64,000 nt of DNA, taken from contig NZ_BPQG01000054.1 in NCBI RefSeq assembly GCF_022179125.1, positions 1 through 64,000 on the forward strand, in the 5' to 3' direction. The DNA comes from Methylobacterium cerastii (GTDB lineage Bacteria > Pseudomonadota > Alphaproteobacteria > Rhizobiales > Beijerinckiaceae). Shown one piece after another: positions 8,716 to 17,474 of the stretch (position 1 is its first letter; each line of letters opens with the position of its first letter). The notes beneath the pieces are model-generated. The model had not been told where the DNA came from. It saw only the letters and a list, made by a program, of their open reading frames with translations, and ran no database searches. The position numbers were made by a program, and so were the translations under genes.

Positions 8716-9153
8716 TCAGATCAGCATCACGGCGCCGACCATCAGGATGAGGCCGAGGGCGCGTGATCCGTCGAGGGGTCGTTGGGCCAGGCCGAGCCAG
8801 CCGAACTGATCGATCGCGACCGCGGCGAGCATCTGGCCGGCGATGAGCGATCCGATGAACGGCGCGGCCCCGAGCCGCGGCACCAACACGATTGCCAGCC
8901 CGACGAACACCGCGCCGAAGGCGCCCCCGCTCCACGCCCACCAGGGAATTCGCGCCAGGACCGCGGGCGACGGAAGGGGATCGCGCAGGGAGGCGGCCAG
9001 CAGCACCATGCCGGCGAGGCCGACCGCGTAGCTCACGGCGCCGGACCACGCCGCCGAGCCGAGCAGGGCCCTGAGTTGGGCGTTCAGGCCCTGCTGCACC
9101 ACTACGGCTGCGCCGGCCGCCATCGCCGACAGCATCAGGAGGGCGTCAGGCAT
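8716..9153 (-). CDS. Small DMT-superfamily membrane protein (DUF606/YdcZ type)
   Basis: 145 residues with about five hydrophobic helices, starting MPDALLMLSAMAAGAAVVVQQGLNAQLR. The VQQGLNAQLR stretch after helix 1, and PFIGSLIAGQMLAAVAIDQFGWLG near the end, are typical of DUF606 transport proteins. The start overlaps the end of the EamA exporter gene by 8 bp, so the two are probably co-transcribed. Substrate unknown. Confidence 0.82.
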   Translation of the reverse strand: MPDALLMLSAMAAGAAVVVQQGLNAQLRALLGSAAWSGAVSYAVGLAGMVLLAASLRDPLPSPAVLARIPWWAWSGGAFGAVFVGLAIVLVPRLGAAPFIGSLIAGQMLAAVAIDQFGWLGLAQRPLDGSRALGLILMVGAVMLI

Positions 9154-10003
9154 AACGCTTGGCGCCCGCCACGCACAGGACGACCACGGCGGTGGCGAGC
9201 AGCATGCCCGGCGCCACCGGCTCGTGCAGGAGGAGGCCGGCCAGCGCCAGGCCGAGGAACGGCTGCAGCAGTTGGAGCTGACCGACGCCGGCGATGCCGC
9301 CGAGCGCTAGGCCGCGATACCAGAACACGAAGCCGACGAGCATGCTGAACACCGAGACGTAGGCCAGCGCCGCCCAGGCCGGCCAGCCGACGTCCCAGGT
9401 GCCCGGCAGGCTCGCAAGCGCCAGCGCCAGGGTGACCGGCAGCGACAGCACCAGCGCCCAGGAGATCACCTGCCAGCCGCCGAGCCGGCGCGACAGCGCG
9501 GCGCCCTCCGCATAGCCGAGGCCGCAGAGCAGGATCGCCGCCAGCATCATGCCGTCGCCGGCCGGCGACCCGGCCCCGCCCTGCGCCAGGGCGAAGCCGG
9601 CGACCGCGAGGCTGCCGACACCGGAGAACAGCCAGAAGGCGGGCTTGGGCCGCTCGTTGCCGCGGAGCACGCCGAACAGGGCGGTCGCGAGCGGCAGCAG
9701 CCCGAGGAAGACGATGGAATGGGCCGCGGTGACGTGCCGGAGCGCCAGCGCAGTGAGCAGCGGGAACCCGATCACCACGCCGAGCCCGACGATCGCCAGC
9801 GGGACGAGGTCGCGCCGCAGCGGCCGCGGCGCGCGGAAAGCCAGCAGCAGCCCCGCCCCGATGAGCCCGGCGATCGCGGCACGCGCCGCAGTGAGGAACA
9901 GCGGCGAGAAGCCCGCCACCGCCACGCGGGTCGCCGGCAGCGAGGCGCTGAAGATCAAGATGCCGAGGAACCCGCTGCCCCACCCCGCCGACATGGCTCT
10001 CAT
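9146..10003 (-). CDS. EamA-family (DMT) metabolite exporter
   Basis: 285 residues with about ten transmembrane helices in two EamA repeats. The first repeat contains FSASLPATRVAVAGFSP and the second ends QLLQPFLGLALAGLLLHEP, the family's usual last helices. I chose the ATG at 10003 (MRAMSAGW), preceded by a GGGGGG tract; starts at 9994 and 10054 are possible. It is divergent from the LysR gene at 10108, with a 104-bp shared region that contains TTGAC and GTCAA half-sites. The LysR protein is its likely regulator. Substrate unknown. Confidence 0.85.
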   Translation of the reverse strand: MRAMSAGWGSGFLGILIFSASLPATRVAVAGFSPLFLTAARAAIAGLIGAGLLLAFRAPRPLRRDLVPLAIVGLGVVIGFPLLTALALRHVTAAHSIVFLGLLPLATALFGVLRGNERPKPAFWLFSGVGSLAVAGFALAQGGAGSPAGDGMMLAAILLCGLGYAEGAALSRRLGGWQVISWALVLSLPVTLALALASLPGTWDVGWPAWAALAYVSVFSMLVGFVFWYRGLALGGIAGVGQLQLLQPFLGLALAGLLLHEPVAPGMLLATAVVVLCVAGAKRYA

Positions 10004-10107
10004 CGCGCATCCCCCCGAGGCAGCCCGCTTGCCGCCGCCGGCCTTGACAACCATCGCAGGCCCATGCCGTCAAATGCCCAATCTTTCGCCATCCATGCGG
10101 ATCGGGC

Positions 10108-11001
10108 ATGATGAATCCGGCCCATCTCGACCTGTTTGGGGCAGTGCTGCGCCACGGCGGCATGACCCGGGCGGCCGACGCGCTGGGCATCGGCCAGCCG
10201 CACGTGAGCCGGGCGGTGGCGCAGCTCGAACGCGAACTCGGCTTCCCCCTGTTCGTGCGCGGGCACGGCAGCGCGACCCCGACGCCGGAGGGTGCGGCCT
10301 TCGCCCGCGAGGTCGAGCGGACCCATGCCGGGCTCGACCACCTGCGCGAGGCCGCCCGACGCATCCGCGAGGTCGGCAGCGGGCCGCTGCGCGTCGCCTG
10401 CCAGCCGTCGCTCGCGGCCCGCCTGCTGCCGCGCGCGATCGGCCGGCTTCATGCGGCCCATCCCGGCGCCCGGGTCGCGGTGCACGTGCCGGCGCCGGAC
10501 ACGATCTGGTCCTGGGCGGCGTCCGACCAGTGCGACCTCGGGCTGGTGCGCCCGCGCCCCGGCCATGCGGGGGTGGTCGCCGAGCCGTTCCTGACGGTGG
10601 ATGCGGTCTGCGCCCTGCCCCGGGGCCACCCGCTGGCGGCGCGGCGCGCGATCGCCGTGCACGACCTCGCGGAGGCGGCGCTGATCGCCGGCGCGGCCGG
10701 CGCGTTCCAGGACGCGGTGGAGGCGGCGTTCCGCGCGGCCGGCCTCGCGCCGCGCTTTGGGATGAGCGCCCAGTACACCGCCGCCCGCTGCGGCCTGGTC
10801 GCCGAGGGGCTCGGGTTCGCCGTCGTCGACCCGGTCGCCGCCCGCGGCCTCGCCCTGCCGATCGTCCTGCGCCCGTTCCGCCCATCCCTGCCGATCGCGA
10901 CCCTGCTGATCCGCCCGGCCCGCCCCCCGGCGATCCTGGCGGAGCGGCTGATCGGGTTCCTGCGCGAGGCGCGCGACGCGGAGGGTTTTGCGGCGGGGTG
11001 A
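10108..11001 (+). CDS. LysR-type transcriptional regulator
   Basis: 297 residues. The N-terminal winged HTH is clear: HLDLFGAVLRHGGMTRAADA, then LGIGQPHVSRAVAQLERELG. The periplasmic-binding-like effector domain follows from about residue 90. It is divergent from the EamA and DUF606 exporter genes, the classic arrangement for a LysR regulator of a neighbouring exporter operon; that target is inferred, not shown. The ATG at 10108 is followed directly by a second ATG. Confidence 0.92.
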   Translation: MMNPAHLDLFGAVLRHGGMTRAADALGIGQPHVSRAVAQLERELGFPLFVRGHGSATPTPEGAAFAREVERTHAGLDHLREAARRIREVGSGPLRVACQPSLAARLLPRAIGRLHAAHPGARVAVHVPAPDTIWSWAASDQCDLGLVRPRPGHAGVVAEPFLTVDAVCALPRGHPLAARRAIAVHDLAEAALIAGAAGAFQDAVEAAFRAAGLAPRFGMSAQYTAARCGLVAEGLGFAVVDPVAARGLALPIVLRPFRPSLPIATLLIRPARPPAILAERLIGFLREARDAEGFAAG

Positions 11002-11055
11002 GGCGCCACCTCCCTCCCCTCGCTGCGGGCAGGGCGTTTGTAGATGGTACCGCAC

Positions 11056-11169
11056 CGTCATTCCGGGGCGCCGCAGGCGAGCCGGGAATCCAGAACCGCC
11101 GACGGTGCAAAGTCCGGCTCGACCAGCGTTTCTGGATCCCGGGCTCCGCTGCGCGGCCCCGGGATGACG
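11056..11169. repeat. Palindromic intergenic repeat, family B (copy 1)
   Basis: An inverted repeat of about 114 bp. Left arm CGTCATTCCGGGGCGCCGCA with GGAATCCAGAA; right arm TTTCTGGATCCC with CGCGGCCCCGGGATGACG. A full copy is at 49200-49313 and an internally deleted one at 16938-16974. It fills most of the 330-bp gap between the LysR gene and the next exporter. The rest of this gap (11002-11331) shows no gene. Confidence 0.88.
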
Positions 11170-11331
11170 AAGGTGCCGCCAATGGGTTTCCGAAGGGCAA
11201 GTCGGCATCGGCCATCGCCCTGCCTGCTTTATTAGGGAAAGCGGATCGACACGCCCCTCCTCTCGGGCCGGGTTGCCCTCGCTCGCGGGTCCGTGGGAAA
11301 GCGTTCTCCCTTTCCTGAGCACGGGTGTCGC

Positions 11332-12219
11332 GTGATCGCTTCCTCCTCCGCCACCCTCGTCGGCTGCGGCGCGATCCTGCTGTGGTCGCTCCTGGCGCTG
11401 TTCACCGCCGCGTCCGGCACGGTGCCGCCGTTCCAGCTCGCAGCGATGACCTTCGCGCTGGGCGGACTCGTCGGCTGCGCGAGCTGGCTCGCGCGCCGGG
11501 GCGGGGTCGCGGCCGGGCTCGCGGCGCTTCGCCAGCCCTGGCCGGTCTGGGCGCTGGGGGTCGGCGGGCTGTTCGGCTACCACGCCCTGTACTTCGCCGC
11601 CCTGCGCCTGGCACCGCCGGCCGAGGCCGGGCTGATCAACTACCTCTGGCCGCTGCTGATCGTTCTGTTCTCGGCGCGGCTCCCCGGGGCAGGCGGACTG
11701 CGGCCCGGCCACCTCGTCGGCGCGCTCCTCGGGCTCGCGGGCGTCGTCGTGCTGTTCCTCGGCCGCGGCGCGTTTCGCTTCGACGATGCGGCGCTGCCCG
11801 GCTACGCGGCCTCGCTCGCCGCCGCCTTCGTCTGGGCGGGCTACTCGGTGCTGTCGCGCCGGGTCGGCACGGTGCCGACGGATGCGGTCGCGGGCTTCTG
11901 CCTCGCCACCGCCGCCTTGAGCCTCGCCTGCCATCGCGTGTGGGAGACGACGACTTGGCCGGAGGGCGCCCTGCAATGGGCCGCCGTCGTCGCCCTAGGC
12001 CTCGGGCCGGTCGGGGCCGCGTTCTACCTGTGGGACATTGGCTGCAAGCGCGGCGACATTCGCCTGCTCGGCGTCGCGGCCTACGCCGCGCCGGTGCTCT
12101 CGACGCTGATCCTCGTCGCCTCGGGCTACGCCGCCGCGACCCCGGTCCTCGGCATCGCCTGCGCGCTCATCGTCGCCGGCGCTCTGATCGCGCTGCGGGC
12201 CTCACGCGGGGTGGGGTAG
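11332..12219 (+). CDS. EamA-family exporter (YddG-like)
   Basis: 295 residues with about ten membrane helices. The pattern ILLWSLLALFTAASG, GYHALYFAALRLAPPAEAGL, INYLWPLLIVLFS and PVGAAFYLWDIGCKRGDIR resembles YddG-type aromatic amino acid/drug exporters. I chose the GTG at 11332 because the first helix starts right after it; a GTG at 11293 in the same frame is the alternative. Substrate is not determined by sequence. Confidence 0.82.
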   Translation: MIASSSATLVGCGAILLWSLLALFTAASGTVPPFQLAAMTFALGGLVGCASWLARRGGVAAGLAALRQPWPVWALGVGGLFGYHALYFAALRLAPPAEAGLINYLWPLLIVLFSARLPGAGGLRPGHLVGALLGLAGVVVLFLGRGAFRFDDAALPGYAASLAAAFVWAGYSVLSRRVGTVPTDAVAGFCLATAALSLACHRVWETTTWPEGALQWAAVVALGLGPVGAAFYLWDIGCKRGDIRLLGVAAYAAPVLSTLILVASGYAAATPVLGIACALIVAGALIALRASRGVG

Positions 12220-12228
12220 CCGCCGGCT

Positions 12229-12257
12229 CTTCCTTCCCTCGCAGAGAGGGAAGGAAG
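12229..12257 (+). terminator. Hairpin after the YddG-like exporter gene
   Basis: CTTCCTTCCCTC and GAGGGAAGGAAG form a 12-bp stem with a 5-base loop just downstream of the exporter stop. It lacks a U tract and could serve both converging genes. Confidence 0.5.
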
Positions 12258-12260
12258 CGC

Positions 12261-12320
12261 ACCCGAGCTCACCCGAGCTCACCCGAGCTCACCCGAGCTC
12301 ACCCGAGCGCACCCGAGCTC
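12261..12320. repeat. 10-bp tandem repeat (six units)
   Basis: Six back-to-back units of ACCCGAGCTC, the fifth with one change (ACCCGAGCGC). The last unit runs into the stop codon of the convergent cupin gene (TGA on the minus strand at 12319-12321). The array sits in the 3' region between two convergent genes. Confidence 0.97.
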
Positions 12321-12753
12321 ACCGCGGCGTCGGGCGCCAGTCCGGTGGGGCCATCTCGAAACCCGAAAAGTCGAAGGCCGGGGAGACCGTGCAGCCGACG
12401 AGCGTCCAGGCGCCAAGGCTCGTCGCCGTCTGCCAGTGGCCCTCCGGCACGACCAGCTGCGGCCGCTGCCCGCGGAGGAGGTCGGGGCCGAGATGGTGGG
12501 CGGCGGCGTCGTGGCCGTTCGGGCTCACCGTGAGCACCAGCGGCGCGCCCGCGTGCCAGTGCCAGATCTCGGCGGCGTCGACGCGATGCCAGGCCGAAAC
12601 CTCGCCGACGTCGAGCAGGTAGTAGATCGCGCTGCCGACAGAGCGCCCCTCGACCGTGCGCGGATCGCGGAAGGTCTCGCGGTAGTGCCCGCCCTCCGGG
12701 TGCGGCTGCAGCCCGAGCGCCGCGATCACCGCCGGTGCCGTCATGTCCGCCAT
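12319..12753 (-). CDS. Cupin-fold protein, DUF985 family
   Basis: 144 residues. Conserved DUF985 features: LGLQPHPEGGHYRETF, SAIYYLL, SAWHRVDAAEIWHWHAGAPL (metal/ligand pocket), PEGHWQTATSLGAWTLVGCT and VSPAFDFSGFEM. Members are small beta-barrel cupins of mostly unknown substrate. Start at the ATG at 12753, with AAGGA about 11 bases upstream; the ATGs at 12765 and 12744 are alternatives. Its stop abuts the 10-bp tandem repeat. Confidence 0.88.
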   Translation of the reverse strand: MADMTAPAVIAALGLQPHPEGGHYRETFRDPRTVEGRSVGSAIYYLLDVGEVSAWHRVDAAEIWHWHAGAPLVLTVSPNGHDAAAHHLGPDLLRGQRPQLVVPEGHWQTATSLGAWTLVGCTVSPAFDFSGFEMAPPDWRPTPR

Positions 12754-12819
12754 GGTCGTTCGCATCCTTCGATCGGGCTGGTGGGACCCGTGTTCGCACA
12801 TCCGCCAAAGGCCCGGTGC

Positions 12820-13545
12820 CTACTCGGCGATGGCACCCTGGGGAACGTGGAAGCCGGGTGGGGCCTTCGGGGCCGCATCCTTGCGCGGCGCGGGCTTCGC
12901 CGGCCTTCGCACCGCCGCGGGCGTCGCTTCTTTGCCGGCTTCGTTCGTGTTCGCCGCGGCGTCCGCCGGGGCGGTCTCGGTCGCGTTGCCCTTGCGATTC
13001 CCTTTGGCGTCCCTCTTGCCGTTCCCCTTGGTCCCGCGCGCAGCCACAGGCGGCGCGGCGACGGCCGGCGGGTCGATGCAGGTGCGGAAGGCGAGGGAGG
13101 CCAGGGGGGTGCCGTCCTCGGCGACGATCGGCAGGGGATCGGGCAGGGCCGGCAGCGCGGCCTCCCAGCGGATCGGGGCGCCGAGCTGGGTTTCGAGCGC
13201 GGCGGGGGCCGGGCCGCGGCGGAGGGTGGCGAGGTCCGGCCCGTAGGCGGTGGCGGGCTTGGCCGCGATCACGACCTGCAGCACCTGGCTGATTTCGGGC
13301 GTCAGCGGCCGCAGCGGGTTGGCGACGCTGGCGCGGCCGATCCGCGTCACCGCTACGTCAAAACCCTTCGCGCCCTCGTAGCGCGCGGCCCGCGCGCCGC
13401 AGGGCTGGAGCGCGTCGAGGTTCGCGGCGGGCGTCGCCGGCTCGGGCGCTGGCGCGGGAGAGGGAAGCGGAGGCGGCGCATCCTGGGCGCGGGCCGGCGC
13501 GGCGGCGAGGCCGGCGGCGAGCAGCGCGAGCAGCAGCGTTCTCAT
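12820..13545 (-). CDS. Exported hypothetical protein with a basic C-terminal tail
   Basis: 241 residues with a signal peptide (MRTLLLALLAAGLAAAPARA). The central part has ALQPCGARAARYEG and FRTCIDPP, hinting at a disulphide between two cysteines. The C-terminal third is Lys/Ala/Pro-rich and probably disordered, ending in FHVPQGAIAE. The start ATG overlaps the TGA of the small membrane protein upstream (ATGA), so the pair is an operon. No function recognised. Confidence 0.75.
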   Translation of the reverse strand: MRTLLLALLAAGLAAAPARAQDAPPPLPSPAPAPEPATPAANLDALQPCGARAARYEGAKGFDVAVTRIGRASVANPLRPLTPEISQVLQVVIAAKPATAYGPDLATLRRGPAPAALETQLGAPIRWEAALPALPDPLPIVAEDGTPLASLAFRTCIDPPAVAAPPVAARGTKGNGKRDAKGNRKGNATETAPADAAANTNEAGKEATPAAVRRPAKPAPRKDAAPKAPPGFHVPQGAIAE

Positions 13546-13814
13546 CGCGGGTCGTCCTCCCGGTGGTCGGGCCGTGGCAGGCGCGGCACCGCGTGGTCCT
13601 CGACGCGGATCGGATCGAGGTCGAGCACCGCGCCGGAGCGGTCGATCGGGCTGCGCGACGGACCGATCTCGGCGAGCAGCAGCGCCTCGTCCTCGACGTC
13701 GTGCTCGCTGTCGAGGTGCAGCGGCGCGCGCCGGCCGCGAGCGAGGAGCCGGAGCACCACGGTGCCGGCGACCGCGCAAGCCGTGACGGCCGCCAGGATC
13801 AGGAGCGTTTCCAT
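13542..13814 (-). CDS. Small single-pass membrane protein
   Basis: 90 residues. One N-terminal membrane helix (METLLILAAVTACAVAGTVVLRLLA) and an acidic cytoplasmic tail. It overlaps the next gene (12820-13545) by 4 bp, which supports that it is translated. No family recognised. It is divergent from the PEP-carboxylase-like gene. Confidence 0.65.
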   Translation of the reverse strand: METLLILAAVTACAVAGTVVLRLLARGRRAPLHLDSEHDVEDEALLLAEIGPSRSPIDRSGAVLDLDPIRVEDHAVPRLPRPDHREDDPR

Positions 13815-14012
13815 TGCCCGGCAGCGTTAGCCCAAGCGGCCGTCGCATGCACCCCGGAGCATGCACCCCAGGGTAAGCCCGCCCCGACGCGCCGGGCCGG
13901 GGTCCCGAAGCGGAACGGTCCTTGCCTCTCCGGTCCCCGGGCCGCCTGCGCCTTGCGCGCGCCGGGCGTCCCCGCCAAAAGCCCCTGCCCCCGTCCTCCC
14001 GGAGCCAGACCG

Positions 14013-16889
14013 ATGCGAACGCACGCCCAGCGCGACCCGGAGGAGCTCGAAGGCCACCTCGTCGGGCTGATCGAGGCCTCGCGCGAGCAGGCGAGCGAGG
14101 ACCCGTTCCGCAACCCCGTGCTGGCGGTGACGCTGGCGATCACCCGCCGCTTCGACCGGGACGAGATCGGCGAGGCCGACCTCGACGCGCTGTTCGTGCG
14201 CTTGCGGGCGCAGGCTTTGTCCGACCGCGCGGCGCGGTTGCGCGCCTACGTCGGGATCGAGCACCATCCCGATGCCGACGCCGCGATGCCGGCGCGCCTC
14301 GTCGCCGCGGTGCCGGACCGGTCGGACGCGTTCGAGCGCTTCCGCGACGGGATCGGCCGCACCGCCTTCGCCGTGGTGTTCACCGCGCACCCGACCTTCG
14401 GGATGCCGAAGGCCGTGGCGGCGCTGCTCGCCGAGGCCGCGAGCCTCGACGACCCGGCGGCGCGCGCGCCCCTGATCGAGAAGGCCGCCCAGCTCTCGAC
14501 CCGGCCGGACGCGCCGATCACCCTGGACGGCGAGTTCGAGCAGGCCTGCGTGGCAGCCAACCACGGCCGCGAGGCGGTGGACGCCTTCAACGGCGCGCTC
14601 CTCGACGCCGCGCGCAAGCGCTGGCCCGACCGCTGGACGGAACTCGTACCGAAACCCTTCGCCATCGCGAGCTGGGTCGGCTGCGACACCGACGGGCGCA
14701 CCGACATCGGCTGGTGGGACACCCTGCGCTACCGCCTCGAATCCAAGCGCATGCAGCTCGACCGGGTGATGCGCCGCCTGCCCGCCATCCCCGCCGCGGG
14801 CGCGGTGCGGGGTCTCGCCGAGGCGGCGCTCGCCGCCGTCAACCGCCAGCTCGCGGTGGCGCCGCGGCTCGGCGACAAGCCGTCGCTGGAGGCGGTGCAC
14901 CGCTTCGCCCTGGCGCTGATCATCGAGCGCGAGCGGGCGCAAACCGATTCCGCCGCCGTGCTCGCCGGCCTCTCCGCGGCGGTGGCGGGGGCCGAGGACG
15001 ACGCCGACCGGCGCAGCCTCGCGGTCCTGCGCTCCGGCATCGCCACGCATGGGCTTTCGAACGCGCTGCCGCATTTCCGGCTCAACGCCAGCCAGATCCA
15101 CAACGCGGTGCGCCGGGTCATCGACCTCGAGGGCGAGCCGACCGATGCGGCGCAGCGCCGCTCGCACCTCTCGGCGATCCACACCCTGCTCAACGACGTG
15201 CAGCCGGTGGCGGTGGATTTCGGGGCGCTCGCCGCCGAGCGGGCCTCGGCCGCCCGCCTGATGATGACGATCGCGCAGATCCTCAAGCACGTCGATGGCA
15301 CCCACCCGGTGCGCTTCCTCATCGCAGAGACCGAGACCGGCTACACGCTGCTGGCCGCGCTGTGGCTCGCGCGGCACTACGGCATCGCCGACAAGCTCGA
15401 GATCACGCCGTTGTTCGAGACCGCGAGCGCCCTGGAGCAGGGCATCCGCGTGCTCGACGACGCCCTGCGCAACCCGCACTGGCGGCGCTACCTCAAGCGC
15501 ATCGGCCGGCTCACCGTGCAGTTCGGCTATTCCGATTCCGGCCGCTACGTCGGCCAGCTCGCCGCCACCTTCTGGATCGAGCGCCTGCGCCTGCGCATCA
15601 CCGAGATGCTGGTGGCCAACGGGCTCGCCGACGTCGAGCTCGCGATCTTCGACACGCACGGCGAATCGATCGGTCGCGGCGCGCACCCGACCAGCTTGCG
15701 CGACCGCCTCGCCTACCTCGCGCCGGAGGACGCGCGCACGCGCAACCAGAAGGCCGGGATCAAGGTCCGCCTCGAATCGAGCTTCCAGGGCACCGACGGC
15801 TACCTGCTGTTCGGGTCGAAGGAGATCGCGGAAGCCTCGATCGCGCGGGTGGCCGAGCACGTCTACGCGCTCGAGGTCGCCGAGGACGACGCCTTCCCCG
15901 ACTACGCCCTCTCCGACGCGGCCGAGGGCGCGGACGCCGACGACGACCCGGTCTACGCCGAGACCGACTTCGCCCTGGAGTTCTTCACGGTCGTGCGCCA
16001 GGACATGGAGGCGCTGGTCGACGACCCCGGCTACGCGGCCCTGCTCGGCACCTTCGGCCCGGGGCTGATCGACCGCACCGGCTCGCGCCCGGTGGCGCGC
16101 CAGTCGGATTCCGGCGGGCCGGCGCTGATCACCCATCCGCGCCAGATGCGGGCGATCCCCAACAACGCGATCCTGCATCAGCTCGGATACCTCGCGAACT
16201 CGCTGCACGGGATCGGCCGGGCGGCGGGCCGCGCGCCCGACCTGTTCCGCGACATGCGCCGCGACTCGGTGCGGTTCTCCCGCGCCTTCCGGCTGGTCCA
16301 GCACGCGGCCTCCGTCGGCGACCTCGACGTGCTGCGCGCCTACATCGACACCCTCGACCCCGCCGTGTGGCTGGAGCGCGCCCGCCGCACCCGGAAGGAC
16401 GGCCGCCGCGACGAACTCGTCGTCATCGCGGGCGCGCTGGACCGCCTCGACCTCGCGCCGAACCTGCGCCGCCTGTTCGGGCGGCTGACCACCGACGCGC
16501 TGAGCCTGCAGAGCACCGCCCCCGACCTCAAGAAGATGTCGGTGCGCCTCACCCTGCTCCACGCGATCCGCCTGGCGCTGATCCACCGGATCTGGTTCAC
16601 CGCCGTCCACATCCCCGGCTTCCGGCCCCAGGCCGGGGTCAGCCGCGACCAGCTGCTGGAGCGGTTCCTGCGCCTCGACATCGACGGCTGCCTCAAGCTC
16701 CTCGACGAGATCTTCCCGATCACCCCCGACCCGACGCTCGGCCTCAACTTCGGCGAGCCGGCGGGTCCGCGCGACGTCGGCACCTACGAGGCCGAGCATT
16801 CGGGCCTGTTCCAGCCGATCAAACGGATGTTCGCCCAGGTGCGCGAGATCTCGGGGATGATCCAGCACGAGGTCGGGGCATTCGGGTGA
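14013..16889 (+). CDS. Divergent phosphoenolpyruvate carboxylase-like protein
   Basis: 958 residues, the length of PEPC. Several PEPC signatures are recognisable: FTAHPT near residue 125, WVGCDTDGR (where PEPC has GGNRDGNP) near 225, QFGYSDSGRYVGQLAA near 504, SIGRGAHPTS near 550, GSRPVARQ near 690, and MRAIPNNAI. However, the mobile glycine loop FHGRGG reads FDTHGE here, and the EQGE segment is replaced (SSFQGTDGYLLFGS). In known PEPC the loop carries a catalytic His and Arg, so activity is uncertain. In methylotrophs PEPC feeds the serine cycle. The ATG at 14013 begins the conserved region; the longer upstream frame is not conserved. Confidence 0.8.
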   Translation: MRTHAQRDPEELEGHLVGLIEASREQASEDPFRNPVLAVTLAITRRFDRDEIGEADLDALFVRLRAQALSDRAARLRAYVGIEHHPDADAAMPARLVAAVPDRSDAFERFRDGIGRTAFAVVFTAHPTFGMPKAVAALLAEAASLDDPAARAPLIEKAAQLSTRPDAPITLDGEFEQACVAANHGREAVDAFNGALLDAARKRWPDRWTELVPKPFAIASWVGCDTDGRTDIGWWDTLRYRLESKRMQLDRVMRRLPAIPAAGAVRGLAEAALAAVNRQLAVAPRLGDKPSLEAVHRFALALIIERERAQTDSAAVLAGLSAAVAGAEDDADRRSLAVLRSGIATHGLSNALPHFRLNASQIHNAVRRVIDLEGEPTDAAQRRSHLSAIHTLLNDVQPVAVDFGALAAERASAARLMMTIAQILKHVDGTHPVRFLIAETETGYTLLAALWLARHYGIADKLEITPLFETASALEQGIRVLDDALRNPHWRRYLKRIGRLTVQFGYSDSGRYVGQLAATFWIERLRLRITEMLVANGLADVELAIFDTHGESIGRGAHPTSLRDRLAYLAPEDARTRNQKAGIKVRLESSFQGTDGYLLFGSKEIAEASIARVAEHVYALEVAEDDAFPDYALSDAAEGADADDDPVYAETDFALEFFTVVRQDMEALVDDPGYAALLGTFGPGLIDRTGSRPVARQSDSGGPALITHPRQMRAIPNNAILHQLGYLANSLHGIGRAAGRAPDLFRDMRRDSVRFSRAFRLVQHAASVGDLDVLRAYIDTLDPAVWLERARRTRKDGRRDELVVIAGALDRLDLAPNLRRLFGRLTTDALSLQSTAPDLKKMSVRLTLLHAIRLALIHRIWFTAVHIPGFRPQAGVSRDQLLERFLRLDIDGCLKLLDEIFPITPDPTLGLNFGEPAGPRDVGTYEAEHSGLFQPIKRMFAQVREISGMIQHEVGAFG

Positions 16890-16937
16890 GGCGGCGGCTT
16901 TTACGTGGTTCCGACCGGTAGGGGTGCGCCGCCCCCG

Positions 16938-16974
16938 CCATTCCGGGGCGCCGCAGGCGAGCCCAGGATGACGG
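16938..16974. repeat. Remnant of palindromic repeat family B
   Basis: CCATTCCGGGGCGCCGCAGG followed by CGAGCCCAGGATGACGG: the two outer ends of the family-B element with its centre deleted. It lies between the PEPC-like gene and the NfeD gene. Confidence 0.75.
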
Positions 16975-17015
16975 GGTGGAGCGGGGACGGCCGTGGCCCG
17001 TGAGAAACCGCCTCC

Positions 17016-17474
17016 TCACACCCCCGTCACCCGCAGCACCGTCCCGTCGATCCCCGTGACCCGCACCCGCGCGCCGGCGGGGAGCTCGGGGCCGGTGATG
17101 CGCCACAGGGTGTCGTCGAAGCGGATACGGCCGGCGCCGTCGCGGATCGGCTCGGCGAGGAGCCCTTCGCGGCCGAGGAGGCCACGGTCGGCGCGGTTGA
17201 GGGTCGGGACGTGGCCGCGGCCGAGGCGGCGGGCGAGGAGCACCGCGGCGACGGCGAGGCCGGCGAAGAGCAGCACCTGCGCCTGCCACGGCAGGGGCGC
17301 CAGCGCTGCGACGAGGCCGGTGGCGAGCGCCGCGAGCCCGAGCCAGATCAGGAAGACGCCGGGCGCGGCCAGTTCCAGCCCGGCCAGCGCCAAGCCCGCG
17401 AGGATCCAGGCCCAAGCGGGACCGAGGATCGCGAGGGTCTCGGCGACGGTGTCGCGCAAGGTCACGACGCTCAC
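17016..17474 (-). CDS. NfeD-family membrane protein
   Basis: 152 residues. Two to three hydrophobic helices (AWAWILAGLALAGLELAAPG, VFLIWLGLAALATGLVAALA, VLLFAGLAVAAVLLARRL), then a C-terminal OB-fold soluble domain with LLGREGLLAEPIRDGAGRIR, DDTLWRITGPELPAG and ARVRVTGIDGTVLRV. This is the short NfeD form (NfeD1b) that partners an SPFH protein. It starts with a GTG overlapping the stop of the upstream SPFH gene, as NfeD/SPFH pairs usually do. A role in membrane quality control is inferred from the family. Confidence 0.9.
   Translation of the reverse strand: MSVVTLRDTVAETLAILGPAWAWILAGLALAGLELAAPGVFLIWLGLAALATGLVAALAPLPWQAQVLLFAGLAVAAVLLARRLGRGHVPTLNRADRGLLGREGLLAEPIRDGAGRIRFDDTLWRITGPELPAGARVRVTGIDGTVLRVTGV

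Noticed and set aside
9549-11318. 589-codon plus-strand frame spanning the exporter and LysR genes
   Set aside because: Shadow frame; the real LysR and EamA genes lie in other frames.
13827-16868. 1013-codon minus-strand frame opposite the PEPC-like gene
   Set aside because: Antisense shadow of a high-GC gene; Arg/Val/Gly-rich with no motifs.
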